DNA of 64,000 nt. Origin: Limnephilus marmoratus. Taxonomy: Eukaryota; Arthropoda; Insecta; Trichoptera; Limnephilidae. The notes under the pieces are model-generated. The model had not been told where the DNA came from. It worked only from the letters and a program-made list of their open reading frames with translations, and ran no database searches. This document shows positions 1 to 10,879 of this stretch, piece by piece. A program made the translations under genes and the position numbers. The stretch spans positions 7,769,721-7,833,720 of the forward strand of contig OU862928.1 of the NCBI GenBank assembly GCA_917880885.1, written 5' to 3'. How positions within the stretch are numbered: position 1 is the stretch's first letter; every line of letters begins with the position of its first letter.

Positions 1-116
1 GGTTAGAGGCTTAAGCTCTATTTCCCTGAATGCCCGGCAGGACTCTGTAATGAAATGTCTTTGTTTCATTGTCCTGTGGGGTGTGTGAGTTGAGTTATGT
101 TAGAAAATGTATTTGT

Positions 117-416
117 AAGGTTGGCCTCCTGTTGGGGCTAAACAGCGGAGCGGCAGCCTGCTACTTTGTTAGTGGCAAGGTTGGCCTCCTGTTGGGGCTA
201 AACAGCGGATCGGCAGCCTGCTACTTTGTTAGTGGCAAGGTTGGCCTCCTGTTGGGGCTAAACAGCGGAGCGGCAGCCTGCTACTTTGTTAGTGGCAAGG
301 TTGGCCTCCTGTTGGGGCTAAACAGCGGAGCGGCAGCCTGCTACTTTGTTAGTGGCAAGGTTGGCCTCCTGTTGGGGCTAAACAGCAGAGCGGCAGCCTG
401 CTACTTTGTTAGTGGC
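117..416. repeat. 60-bp minisatellite, 5 copies
   Basis: Five head-to-tail copies of a 60-bp unit beginning AAGGTTGGCCTCCTGTTGGG. They differ at only a few positions (GGAG, GGAT or AGAG after AACAGC). It lies inside the BEL-type LTR. The period is a multiple of three, which keeps a frame open for 181 codons, but nothing else suggests a protein. Confidence 0.95.
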
Positions 417-487
417 AAGGCAGCTGAGTGCGGAAAGGGAGGAAAAGCAGTCTGCTTGGTGGAGCAGACTCTTCCTTCGAACCAGGA

Positions 488-609
488 AAATGGCCCTTCT
501 TGGGGCCGCAAACTGGCCCTGACTTGGAGCCGAAAAAATGGCCCTACTCAGGGCCGCAAACTGGCCCTGGCTTGGAGCCGGAAAAAATGGCCCTTCTTGG
601 GGCCGCAAA
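488..609. repeat. 48-49-bp tandem repeat, about 2.5 copies
   Basis: Units starting at about 491, 539 and 588 each carry TGGCCCT...GGGCCGCAAACTGGCCCTG and an A-run. The inverted GGCCCT/AGGGCC pairs can fold. The sequence lies inside the LTR at 1-793 and resembles the GGGCCG-rich part of the BEL-1 LTR near 30750-30860. Confidence 0.8.
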
Positions 610-946
610 AATAAAAAGGAGGCTAGGCAGCCTGGTCGCCTTAGAGGCTGAAAAATAATAACAATAACAATTTGTTAAAAATGTCTCCCGGTGGCAACCT
701 GGCAGGCAAGCTTTATTTGGTTGCACCGGGGCATTGTACATAAAAAGACATAAAAAATATAAAAATTAAAATTAAAAAAGAGCGTCCGTTACAGTATCTA
801 TAGCAAAATTTCTACATAATATATTTATAAATTATATTATATTAAGGTATTATAAAGTTTTTTTTTTCACAGTCCTCCTCACTAGGGTTTCCTGTTCTGA
901 GGCGGCCTGTAGTTTTTCCACATTTTTATTTAGTATCCAGTTGTCT

Positions 947-1111
947 TTACATGGTCTTCAGTATGTTTGATAGTTCATTTTCACTTTGTTCTCTCAACCA
1001 TATTTTTACTTTGGTTTTAAATTTATTTATTTCTGTTATTTTTTTTTTGTTTGAGTTGGTAGAGCGTTGTATAGTTTTGTTGCATTGAATTTCATATTTC
1101 TTTGTCCAAAA
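947..1111 (-). pseudogene. C-terminal remnant of a non-LTR reverse transcriptase
   Basis: On the minus strand this reads about 54 codons ending in TAA. It contains FGQRNMKFNATKLYNALP followed by a lysine-rich tail, which is the same C-terminal pattern as the open RT frame at 1486-2781 (FGQRNMEYFSVKLFNLLP). Nothing upstream of the FGQRN motif remains because the next element starts at about 1118. The flank at 794-946 looks like its 3' untranslated region; I see nothing else in it. Confidence 0.6.
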
Positions 1112-1485
1112 GATGTTTTATAATAATAATAATATCTTTATTTGGAAAACAAACAGCTTTACAAATATACATAAAAAAGAGTGCTAAAATAAAACAGTAA
1201 GCCTAAAAACATGTTTTCGCTGATAATTATTATTTTTTTTTTTTTTAGTTTAGACAAGAAAAAACATTAAGAAAAATGAAAAAAAAACAGTTACGAGAAG
1301 CTAAATACTTAAATATGCATGATAATAATATAGAAAACACAATAAAGGGTAAACTTATGATCTTATAGGAGTATAAGGATGATATGTATGTAATTAGGGA
1401 ATATGTAAATATATTGCAGAAATATATATATTTAGGAAAAGAAATCTGATAAGTAATACAATAAATATATAAATATGGATGTTAA

Positions 1486-2781
1486 GTGGTGTGTTGTGAT
1501 GCATTGCATTTATCTAAAAGTGTTGCTTTGAATTTGTTGAAAGTTATATTGAAGATGTCTGTATATGCCTCTATTGTAAAAAATATAAAACATAGTCTCG
1601 ATAACGGAAATAAGTGTATCGGAATATTTTTAGATCTAAGTAAAGCCTTCGATACAATTTATCACACATATCTTCTAGAAAAACTCAAAAAGATTGGAAT
1701 CTCAGGACGTGAACTAAACCTCATCAAAAGCTACATGTCAGAAATGTTACAGTTAGTCAGGATTCAAAATGAATCAAGTCAACCAATACAAATCCAATAT
1801 GGAGTCCCGCAAGGCAGTGTCTTAGGCCCGATTTTATTCCTGATATATATAAATGATTTATGTGAACTAAACTGTCACGGCTCAGTCATTAGTTTTGCAG
1901 ATGACACAGTCCTTCTATTCCATGGAAAGTCATGGGAGACTGTATTTGAAAAAGCTGAAAAAGGGATGAATCGGGTAAAACAATGGCTTGATTCAAATTC
2001 ACTAACACTAAATGATACAAAAACTAAATATATTAAATTCAAAATCCACAACAAACAGACAGATAACCTCAATACAAACCTAAACATAAAAATTCATAAA
2101 GACTGTATAAACGTGAACCGAGAAACTCCTTGCAACTGTCCAAAATTGAATGAAATACAAACAATAAAATATCTTGGAATAATAATTGATCAAAACCTAA
2201 ATTGGAACTCCCAAGTGGAAAATGTGAGCAACAAATTAAAAAAACTAACCTATTTTTTCAAAACAGTAAGAAACATTTTAGATAAAGAACAGCTAATTAA
2301 AATCTATTATGCCTTAGCCCAATCTCAACTACAATATGGTCTTATCGGATGGGGAAGCTCATGCGATTCCACTATAAAACCAGTCCTCATAGCACAAAGG
2401 GTAATTCTGAAAATTATACTTAGAGTACCCATCAGAACCCCTACAGACTATGTTTTTAAAGCGCTGAATTTAATGTCACTGAAACAATTATATACAAAAG
2501 ATATTCTAATGTACGCATTCAAAAATCAGGATAACTTTACACAGACAAACTCGGGCCGATTCACAAGATCTACATTACAACATACATTCTACCAACCTAC
2601 AACTAAAACGACGTTTGGACAAAGAAATATGGAATACTTCTCTGTAAAATTATTTAATTTACTCCCTCTTGCAATGAAAACCATAAAAAAAATAACCGCC
2701 TTCAAAAGAAGCATAAAAATATGGATTATGGACATGGGAAGGAAGAAAATAGATTCAATTTTGCAACCCAACAAAGAATAA
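1486..2781 (+). CDS. Non-LTR reverse transcriptase, 5'-truncated ORF2
   Basis: A 431-codon open frame holding the central and C-terminal reverse transcriptase of a non-LTR retrotransposon. It makes cDNA by target-primed reverse transcription. Visible motifs: FLDLSKAFDT (first catalytic Asp, near residue 50), GVPQGSVLGPILFLIYINDL (near 108) and the catalytic FADD box (near 138), then thumb and C-terminal sequence ending with FGQRN and a lysine-rich tail. The endonuclease and RT N-terminus are missing, so this is a dead-on-arrival copy. The annotated start is arbitrary: the first codons precede RT homology and probably belong to the target. The 3' untranslated region continues to an A-rich (AAATAAAA)n tail at about 2940-2976. 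It is the same clade as the remnants at 947-1111, 22.7-23.2 kb and 37764-38204. Confidence 0.8.
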   Translation: MVCCDALHLSKSVALNLLKVILKMSVYASIVKNIKHSLDNGNKCIGIFLDLSKAFDTIYHTYLLEKLKKIGISGRELNLIKSYMSEMLQLVRIQNESSQPIQIQYGVPQGSVLGPILFLIYINDLCELNCHGSVISFADDTVLLFHGKSWETVFEKAEKGMNRVKQWLDSNSLTLNDTKTKYIKFKIHNKQTDNLNTNLNIKIHKDCINVNRETPCNCPKLNEIQTIKYLGIIIDQNLNWNSQVENVSNKLKKLTYFFKTVRNILDKEQLIKIYYALAQSQLQYGLIGWGSSCDSTIKPVLIAQRVILKIILRVPIRTPTDYVFKALNLMSLKQLYTKDILMYAFKNQDNFTQTNSGRFTRSTLQHTFYQPTTKTTFGQRNMEYFSVKLFNLLPLAMKTIKKITAFKRSIKIWIMDMGRKKIDSILQPNKE

Positions 2782-2976
2782 TGCTTGTTTTGTACTTTCT
2801 TTTAGATCTAACTTCATAATTTTCCTTGGCAATATTCTAACATAGATTAGGTATTTACTTATAATTCAAATAATAAAACTTGTACAATGTGTCCTTAGAA
2901 CGGGGTACCCCAGTAAGGACACATTTTCTCTAAAAACACTGTAAAAAAAAAATAAAAAAATAAAAAAATAAAAAAT

Positions 2977-3994
2977 GTGAGGTGTGTGTTATGATAGTGG
3001 CAGGCTCGATATATGAATTCATTTTGTAAGTAGTTGGCGTTGGAGCGGCTGTTATAAAAAAGGGATATGTTTCTGCCATTGTGACCAGGAACTCTAATAT
3101 CTATTTTTTGTAAAAGATACAGGGAAGATATCGTATTATTTAGGATTCTATACAATAACAATTGATCAGAAATAATTCTCCTACAATTTAATTTCGGGAT
3201 TTTAAAGAATCGACGGATATCTTCATTTGATTGGAATGCATAAAACAATCGAAAATTTAAGTAGGAGAAAAATTTTTCCTGAACACGTTCTATTCTATGA
3301 ACATATGTTATGTATCTTGGATTCCAAATTTGTGAGGCGTGTTCTAGGTGCGGACGAACATAGGTTTAAAATATAGCAAAATAAATGTATCGAGATAATA
3401 AAATAGTTTTGATGTTCGTAGTATAAATCCTAACATTTGGGTGGCTTTAGTGACAATATTATTAATATACAATTCGAATATAAGTTTGGAATCTAAGGTT
3501 GAAGAACTGATTCTTTTCTTTTAATATCGACATCGTTTATTGAATAGTTAAATATTATTTTGGTCCTATTTCTTGTAAACGATATTGAGTAACATTATCT
3601 ATATTTAGTAACATTATTTTCTGATATATGAGTCTAGCCATCTTAGTAGATCTCCATGGATACCCGCGAGTTTTAATTTACTAAACAGAATGGAGTGGTT
3701 AACTTTATCGAACGCCTTGCTGTAATCTGTATAAATGGCGTCAGTTTGAATACGCTTATCCATATTATGAAGTATAAAGTTCGTAAAACAAGCTAAGTTA
3801 GTAGTGACGGATTTACCGCTTCTGAATCCATGTTGGTGTTCACTAAGAGTGTTCTTTAATGCGTTGGAAATTTGGTCTGCTGCAAGTTTTTCGAATAATT
3901 TTGAGAAAATTGATAGTTTGGATATTGGCCTGTAATTTTGTACAAGATTTCGCGGACCGTACTTGTATATTGGGGTTACAATGCTTGTTTCCAC
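2977..3994 (-). pseudogene. Non-LTR reverse transcriptase remnant lacking its catalytic core
   Basis: The N-terminal RT block (3614-3994) shows NYRPISKLSIFSKLFEKL, QHGFRSGKS and YTDYSKAFDKVNHS. The C-terminal block (about 2980-3370) shows YVRPHLEHASQIWNP in frames broken by shifts and ending YRACHYHNT. The stretch between, which should hold the GVPQGS and YADD motifs, is missing or unreadable (about 3480-3610), so the copy cannot be active. It is closest to the element at 4029-7560, which has YTDYSKAFDKVNH and YIRPHLEHC. Confidence 0.7.
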
Positions 3995-4248
3995 ATCGAA
4001 GGAAATTTACCCGTTTGTAATGAACGTTTAAATAATATTTATTTATTTATTTGTAAGAAACAAACAGCTTTTACATAATATACAGTGATAAATATACAAA
4101 TGAACTGAAGTCAAGCCACAGAAGTTTCTTATGCTAGAGTACATGGGAAATGAAGTTTTAATATTTTAAAATTAATTTTGGGTTATTGGAAGGTGAGAGG
4201 AAGGGGAATATAGGAAAAGGCTAGGAGATGCTCCCGATACATTGTATA

Positions 4249-6189
4249 TTAATAATCGGTCGTACGTGTAACTTCATATCGATATTTCTTTAGGTTATTA
4301 CTAAAAATGTCAATACTTTGAAATTTTGTGTTATATTGTGCACATACGCGAGGAATTGGGGAGTTTTTTCTAATATTTGTTCTACATGACGGTAAATAAA
4401 ATAAGTCGGATTGTCGGGTTGATCTTGACGGAATATGAAAATTTATTAAATTGGTAAGTTCTGGTGAGTCCAGGCCATTATTTAGAATTTTAAACAATAG
4501 GATTTGATCAAAAATTAGACGTCGTGTTTGGAGGGATTTGAAATTGTGAAATTTAATGGATTCCGTATAATTTGAGAAGCGTAAGTTTAGTTTATAATTT
4601 AGGTGTTTAAAAATTTTTTTTTGAATCCTTTCTATTCTTTCAATGTGGGCTTGGTATAAAGGAGTCCAGATCGGTGTACAGTGTTCCAAGTGCGGGCGAA
4701 TATATGAGGTGTAAAGGGAATATAGAGTGTTAATGTTGTGGAAGGGTTTTGCTATACGAATTATAAATCCTAGCATTTTATTGGCTTTGTTAATGACTTC
4801 ATCAGTGTGTTTTATAAAGTTTAATTTAACATCAAGTGTAACCCCAAGGTCCCTGATATATTCTACTTCATTGATATGTATGCCATTCAATGTGTATACA
4901 AAGGAAATTTTATTTTTATTACGTGTAAATGTTAATTTATTGCATTTTGAGATGTTAATAATAAGTTTGTTTAATTCGCAATAGACAAAAAGACGATTGA
5001 GGTCTTCTTGGAGTTTAATGCAGTCATTGATTGATTTAATAACAAGGTATATTTTTTTATCATCTGCATATGCTAGGTAATTAGCATGTAAAAAACATTT
5101 GTGAATATCATATATATATACATTAAATAATAATGGGCCTAAATGAGAACCTTGGGGTACACCGGAGGGCACATAAAAGAAGCTGGACTTTGTTCCCTCA
5201 ATTGAGACACTTTGAAGTCTACTCAAAAGGTATGAAGTAAGCCACCGGAGTAAGTTACCATGGATGCCTAATTGTTTTAATTTTTGAATTAGGATGAAAT
5301 GATTAACCTTATCGAAGGCCTTGGAGTAATCAGTGTAGATAACATCTACTTGGTTTCTATTGTCCATATTGCTCGTTAAATATTCCGTAAAATTTACCAA
5401 GTTTGTTAGTACTGATCTTTTTTGAAGAAATCCGTGTTGTTGTGAAATATGAATATAAATATAATAAATGAAATATGAATATGAAAATATGAATAATGGA
5501 TACGCTAAATTCTTTGAGCATTCGGAGATAAGTATAGGTGGAATTCCATCTGGACCAGCACCTTTGTTAGAATCGATTTGGTTTATATACTTCAAAATTA
5601 GATCATAACTAATCTCTAAATCACTAATTTCGGCAACGCTAAGGTCTGCATGAGAGTTTAAATTGGGGACATCACATTTCTCGTATACTGAATAAAAGAA
5701 CGATGAGAACAGCTGCGAAATTTCTTGACCGGAATGAGCAATTTCATTTTGATAATACATAGTACTAGGAATAGATGATGTTGTACGTTTAGATTTTATG
5801 TACGAAAAGAGAGATTTAGAATTTCGATGAATATTCCGTTCTGCATTGAGAACATAATTTTGGTGACACTCTTTGGACATATTTTTTTGCCTTATTCGTA
5901 GAATTGAGAAAGCTTCGTAATCAGATGGATTATTATATTTCTTGAATTTGGATAAATATTTACGTTTTTCTCTTGTTATTTTAATGAGGGCAGGTGAGTA
6001 CCATGGTGGATACTTTAGTACTTGAATAAATTTTCTAGGTATAAATTGGTTTATAACAATGTTTAATTCATTATAAAATGCCTCGATTGCTATATCTATA
6101 TTAGTGTTTTTAACCACTGGAGCGATTTCGGTCGAAAAATGGACCACTTTTATTTTTCTGCGATTGATTTCGGTCCAAAAATGGACCAC
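4249..6189 (-). pseudogene. Non-LTR ORF2 reverse transcriptase with internal deletion
   Basis: A 646-codon frame. Codons 1-25 are derived from the MITE at 6114-6781, not from the retroelement. The linker (FIPRKF to GAGPDGIP) is followed by an abrupt AT-rich stretch encoding a Tyr/Ile run (SYSYFIYYIYIHIS, about 5440-5500). This stretch replaces the expected block containing the NYRPIS region. RT resumes at QQHGFLQKRS, then YTDYSKAFDKVNH, GVPQGSHLGPLLF, catalytic YADD near residue 360, and the thumb and C-terminal domain. The deletion keeps the frame but removes an RT motif, so the copy is judged inactive. The stop precedes a 3' untranslated region of about 220 bp. Confidence 0.8.
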
Positions 6190-6781
6190 ATTTCCCTACC
6201 ATTCGTAAAACATTTATTGTAATTATTTAAAACAATTCCTGGGCCAGCCGTTTATTTTAACACGAAGCTATTGAAATGCTTTATCTATTATGACCATAGA
6301 TGTTGCAAAAATGAACTGCGTAGACTATTTTAGAACAATGTTAAAAATTAATTTTTAAAATATTTTTTTCCCGCTGAATTTTTGAATAGTTGTTTACGGA
6401 TAAAATTAAGTCTTTTTTTAATAGATATGCACCTTTAATTATCATGTATACCACAGACAACATACAGAAACCGAAAATATTCTATGTTGACCTGAATAAG
6501 TATCCCTCACGGCAGTTTCAAGTAAAAAACACCCAGGATTCGCGCGATTATAAACTTTACGATTTTTTTATATGTTTTTCATAAATTTTACAAATATGAA
6601 ATAAACGGTAAAATACAGGTTATTTCATTGACTATATAGCACTATAATAAGTTTTTATGTCTCCATGTCAAAATTCGAAGTTATGATTTTTTTAATGTTG
6701 ACGAAAAATTAAAAAATGACCATCCGGGAAATCTCAAGCAATCGAAGCAAATTTATTTATTTCGCGTGATCGCTCCAGTGG
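6114..6781. mobile_element. TTAA-flanked MITE (piggyBac-like ends)
   Basis: 668 bp bounded by TTAA on both sides (6110-6113 and 6782-6785), with 13-bp terminal inverted repeats CCACTGGAGCGAT. A subterminal block containing GATTTCGGTC.AAAAATGGACCAC occurs twice near the left end. No transposase is present. TTAA duplication with CC-starting termini fits piggyBac-type non-autonomous elements; Kolobok also uses TTAA, so the superfamily is inference. It interrupts the non-LTR element at 4029-7560. Confidence 0.85.
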
Positions 6782-6785
6782 TTAA

Positions 6786-7490
6786 GTTTTGTAGGCCAGT
6801 CAATGTTAGATAAGTGAGTATTGATTTCATCATAGTTTCCTTTGGCGAATATGTATTTTTGAGTTTTGTTATGTCCAAGCGTGGATAAAATATTGAAAGG
6901 TAAGTCAACATGTAACGCTTTGTGATGTATGTCTTCTGGAGCTAAAGGTAATTCAGGCAATAAGACTTTCAGATTTATATTGGATAAGATAAGGTCTAAT
7001 ATTCTTTGATTAGCATTAGTGAAACTGTTAAATTGTTGTGGGCAAAGACAGATAATCTATGAACTGTGAACTAATTGTTGACTGATATACTTCAGGAATA
7101 AGATAAGAGTTATGCTCATTTAGGGTCCATTTAATTTCCGGTAAGTTAAAATCCCCAAGAATTATGAATTTATCAGCCGGCAACGATAACATTTTTTGAT
7201 TAAGTTGCGTGGAGAAATTGAGTAATTGAGAATGAAATCGAAGATTTCTAGGAATATATACTGAGCATATATATATGTATGTTATCCTTTCCATCTTGTT
7301 CCGAGGGCACCCGAATTGGGATCCAAATATCTTCATCATTTAATTTCCAATCATTAACAGAAGCGTTAATGTAGCATTTTACTGCTAGCAGTGTACCACC
7401 TCCTCTTGTTTGACCTGTGTCAGCATAGTTTCTGTTGCGGATGAATACAATACGGATATTTTCAAACAGTATTATAATATAATTGTTCAT
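6786..7490 (-). pseudogene. Non-LTR ORF2 apurinic-type endonuclease region (broken)
   Basis: Three overlapping minus-strand frames (7248-7490, 7028-7339, 6786-6960) carry pieces of an APE-type endonuclease: RGGGTLLAVKC, then FIILGDFNLPEIKW, then a distal piece. The domain would nick the target for reverse transcription. At least two frameshifts separate the pieces. The N-terminal catalytic segment upstream of RGGGT is partly lost: a stop lies in frame just before 7490. It belongs to the same copy as the RT at 4249-6109. Confidence 0.65.
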
Positions 7491-7675
7491 GTATCCAACG
7501 GAATATCCATTAATACATTATTTGGCTTAATACGCTAACTCTGTAATCTTTTCTATAAAATGTACAATAAATACAAATACATAAAAAATAATAGCACAAA
7601 TTACAAGAACAAAAAAAGTACACAAAAAAAATTTAAAAACCCAAAAACAAAGAGCTTTATACAAAAATATGTAAA

Positions 7676-8253
7676 CATTGGAGGTTGCCCACCACTTTCC
7701 CACAGCGTTCTAAGGAAACAAATGGTTTCCTCCTTCACCGTACAAGACTCTATTTTTTTTTGTTAAGACTCTACTTTTTATTAAAATGACTCTAGACCTC
7801 CAATGTCCAGGCATACATTGTTAGCAGGCAGTATGCGAGTGCGTACATGTTTTTAATTATTTGTTTCACTGCATCACATCTTATCTCCGCCACTTGATGT
7901 ATCTGAAAGAAAAGTTTATTAATATAAAGGAAAAAGAGTTCAGGCAGTCCCGCCGAGGATGACCAGAGCCATCAGTCCAGTCGCAAGCAAGACTCGGCGT
8001 CAGCACCTCTAAGCCGGCTTCCCGGTAGGCCCTCGAAGAGAATATTGGGATTAAGGGGGAAAGAATCCTGAAGACCCTAGGAAAAAAAGTGAGCATCAGG
8101 TCACCAGAGGCAGGATGTAAGGGTACCGGTCCACTACGGTCAGTCTTCAGGCCTGCTCATGGCAACGGGGGAGGCGCGGGAGGACTATGCAGCTGCTGCC
8201 TTGGGAGTCATCTCCTCAGTTGATGCACGGTCAAAATATGTAAGCACAAAAAA
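7676..8253 (-). mobile_element. 5'-truncated R1-type non-LTR element, 3' end only
   Basis: Flanked by a perfect 20-bp target duplication (7656-7675 and 8254-8273, TTTATACAAAA...GTAAA). The last ~170 bp (7676-7845; minus-strand 3' end reads ...CCTCCAATG) match the 3' end of the R1-clade copy at 34543-36780. The GC-rich middle (7930-8210) resembles the 3' untranslated region of that family only in style. There is no poly(A) tail and no recognisable ORF. Confidence 0.75.
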
Positions 8254-8273
8254 TTTATACAAAAATATGTAAA

Positions 8274-10192
8274 TACTAAACATATTTTAATTAAAGAAGG
8301 TGTTGAAAGACATTCAAGAAAGTACTAAGCGCCCCCACACAGACACAGAATTTGACAAACAATATATTACTACAATAGGTTGAGTTGAGATATGTATGTA
8401 TATAAATGTTAATATAAATAAATACTATGATGACCATTTTTTTCTATACTTAGAATATTTTGTGTACCTCAACATTGCCTTTTTCCTCATGGAATCAGGT
8501 CCATTGTAAGGTCTGGTATCTTTTCCAGATATTTTTTTTATTAATATCTCCACACCAAACATTAATATTAAAGGGCACGGCGAATTTCACAATAGATTCG
8601 GTCAAATTTTTTTTATGCTCTTGACAATTAATCCAATCAAAACATACATATTTGAAAATTGTATTTTTTATAATGGGCAAAAGATATATATTTTCGCAAT
8701 AATGATTTAGTACATTCTCAATGACACAACAAATTTTCAAAGCGTTCAGTGCAAAATTTTTTGTTGGATAATTAAGGCTGAGCCTTTCCGTGATGCGGTA
8801 TTCACGGCTCAGAATAAAGGAATTATATGGATCACCAATGCAAGATGATTTTCATTCCTTACAATTTCTAATATATTTCAACACCTTTTTTAACAAAAAT
8901 CTAGCGACATAGGCATCAATTCTCATTTTTTGTATGGAAAATGAATCTCAAATTTCAACAAATTGGGCATCTATGTCCGCTATATTTAAAAAAGACGTTA
9001 AATTTAGATTTAAAGTTGAAGATTGGGTGTAAATAAAATCTGCTATGTTAGACAGAAGGACGGTTGAATTGTCAGCTTCTCAATTCATACCCGGTGAACG
9101 TGCGGACCACAAATTACAAATCATTAATGATTTATAGGCTGTTGAAAATAAGGTTGCGGATGGATTTCGGACCCCACGACTTCAACCGAATAAGGAAGGC
9201 AAATATTTTGGACAATAATCGGTATTTTTTGGTCCTCCCTTGTAAAAAGCAAGTGCCAGTGATTTGTCTTCGCTGCTGTATCTCCGTCCTTTTTTATGAC
9301 GTGGGCTATTATTTTATTATTTTAGCTTGTGCTAAAATGATTCTAGAGAGAACTGGATCCAAACTTGAAAGAGAATCTTCCAAGCTGTTTCTTACCCTAC
9401 ACCGAGTTGCTGCCATCAGACGTTTCTTCAACGAGCAATTTTTACGTTGGACGTATTGCAGCCGACGCCTGGTCTTCAAAATTTCCATACCCCCCTTTTT
9501 CTTCCTGGGAGTCTGGGCTGCGGTCTGTCCAACATAAGTTAAAATGCTCTTCCTATTACCTAGAAGGACAATATTTGTGAAAAATTATTACATTTTTCAT
9601 AAACTGGAATGTAATTTCGGGATTCGAACAGTATCACTGTTAAAAATATCCTCGAAATTAAAAATTTTGCACAAAATACTGTAGAATAACTATTTTTATG
9701 GTATTTTGGAGTTTCAAAACAAAAACGAACGTGTTTGACATTTGCAAAATAAATGCTAATGAATTGGGGCATTCCCTGCTAGTAACGCCGCCTGACGGAT
9801 ACAATTGTAACTGCCAGGTGACATTGGCGGCAGATTTAAACTGAAAATTACATACGAATATTGGTAAGAAACGTCGATTTGGCTGCAAAATGGTAATGTT
9901 TATCTCACTTTATAGGTTTTAAATAAAGCTAAGTACATAATATAAGTTTTATTGTAAGGTAAAACTTTTTCATTCTTCATAACAAAATATACCAAAATGT
10001 GATCTACAAACAAAAAGCTATAAATGTGCTTACGCTTAAAATGTTCATTTTGGTGTGATGCGACTGCATGACTACTGCCGGGTCTCGAAAAAGAATATGT
10101 ATCTTAGTTCTTGAAGGAATGGTAGAAAAAATCTACATGTTAGATGAACAAAATGTAGAATTATTATTCCCTTTCAACCAAAATAAAATATA
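8274..10192. other. Unassigned AT-rich sequence
   Basis: No gene is recognised. An 81-codon minus-strand frame (8495-8740) has a protein-like look (FDWINCQEH...FNINVWCGDINK) and could be the tail of a DNA-transposase gene, but I cannot place it. A 157-codon plus-strand frame (9064-9537) shows no domain, and its composition looks non-coding. Confidence 0.4.
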
Positions 10193-10196
10193 TTAA

Positions 10197-10875
10197 CCCC
10201 TCCGAATTTTCGAGAATATTAGCTTTTGGTGTCTTAAACAAAATGACATTGTACGAAAACTTTTTGTTATTACCGCTTCACAATTAAAGCTCTATAAATG
10301 AAACATTTCTGAACGTAGCCGAATAGTAAAAACTGTTTTAGAAAGGTTACAAAATAAGTTTTCAAATTATTATATTACAAATAAATATTAGCATTTGTAA
10401 ATATTAAAATTTAGAACGCAAACATTAAAAATAGATAAAACTGACTCACGTGATGTTTTTATGTGAAAACGGTACTAAAATCACAGATTATGTAAACAAC
10501 AATACTTATTCTATTGTATATTTGTGTAATAAACACTTTTGTCACCTCACTTTTTTATCATTTCATATAAAAATATTTAATAAAAATTTAAAATGTGGAG
10601 CGCGGTGGAGCTGCCGGTAGCAAATTTGCGCGGGTAAATATTTTTGTCAACTACACGACTGACAGCTGATTCCTGTTATGTACTTCCATAGACAAGTTGA
10701 TAGAAATGTGCAGCTTGATCTACTATCGACTATTTACTTTTTGTTTTAGGGAAGTAACTAAAACAATAACGGAGTTAGAACGATTTCTATGGAAACACGC
10801 GCTGACGTAAAAACACGCTTATTGTACTTGACTGCTGTCCTATTTTTGCTTATATCTGCTTACGTTGCGGAGGGG
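10197..10875. mobile_element. TTAA-flanked MITE, copy 1
   Basis: 679 bp between TTAA duplications (10193-10196 and 10876-10879), with short inverted ends CCCCTCCG / CGGAGGGG. Its left ~290 bp recur at 24313-25184, which confirms a repeated family. It has no coding capacity. The ends resemble those of the MITE at 6114 (CCACTGG), which suggests related TTAA-specific families. Confidence 0.8.
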
Positions 10876-10879
10876 TTAA

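Larger units (their letters stand above)
1..793 (-). mobile_element. BEL/Pao-type LTR (solo or truncated), minus strand
   Basis: The right end (about 660-793) is the reverse complement of a sequence closely similar to the start of the BEL-1 LTRs at 30561 and 44696. Read on the minus strand it begins TGTAACGGACG and has the same GC-rich stem (CCGGTGCAACC paired with GGTTGCCACCGG) around an AATAAA-like stretch. No coding region follows inside the window, so this is either a solo LTR or the end of an element lying to the left. The family is related to BEL-1 but clearly diverged. Two minisatellites sit inside it. Confidence 0.7.
1118..4020 (-). mobile_element. Degenerate CR1/Jockey-like non-LTR element, split by a second non-LTR element
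   Basis: The 3' end at about 1118 has AATAAAGATATT followed by ATT repeats (minus strand), like the neighbouring element that ends at 4029. The reverse transcriptase remnant at 2977-3994 is on the same strand. A plus-strand element (about 1502-2976) lies between the two parts. Sequences bounding it (about 1486-1501 and 2980-2998, both like GGTGTG..TT.TGAT) look like a mutated target duplication. The C-terminal coding pattern (ACHYHNT) appears to continue on the far side at about 1490 down to 1380. This joining is inference. Confidence 0.5.
4029..7560 (-). mobile_element. CR1/Jockey-like non-LTR retrotransposon, interrupted by a TTAA MITE
   Basis: One minus-strand copy with an endonuclease region (6786-7490), a linker and reverse transcriptase (4249-6109), and a 3' untranslated region ending in ATAAATATT-type repeats at 4029. 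A 668-bp MITE at 6114-6781 sits between endonuclease and RT. Removing it with one TTAA restores the frame (...WPTKLKNTNID...). The 5' end fades into A-rich sequence near 7560. The clade call rests on the GDFNLP endonuclease and SKAFDKVNH/YADD RT motifs. Confidence 0.75.

Noticed and set aside
69..614. 181-codon frame with five repeated 20-residue units
   Set aside because: It exists because the minisatellite period is 60 bp; it is antisense within an LTR and has no domain.
9064..9537. 157-codon plus-strand ORF as a gene
   Set aside because: No motif, overlapping frames of similar length, and composition like the surrounding non-coding DNA.
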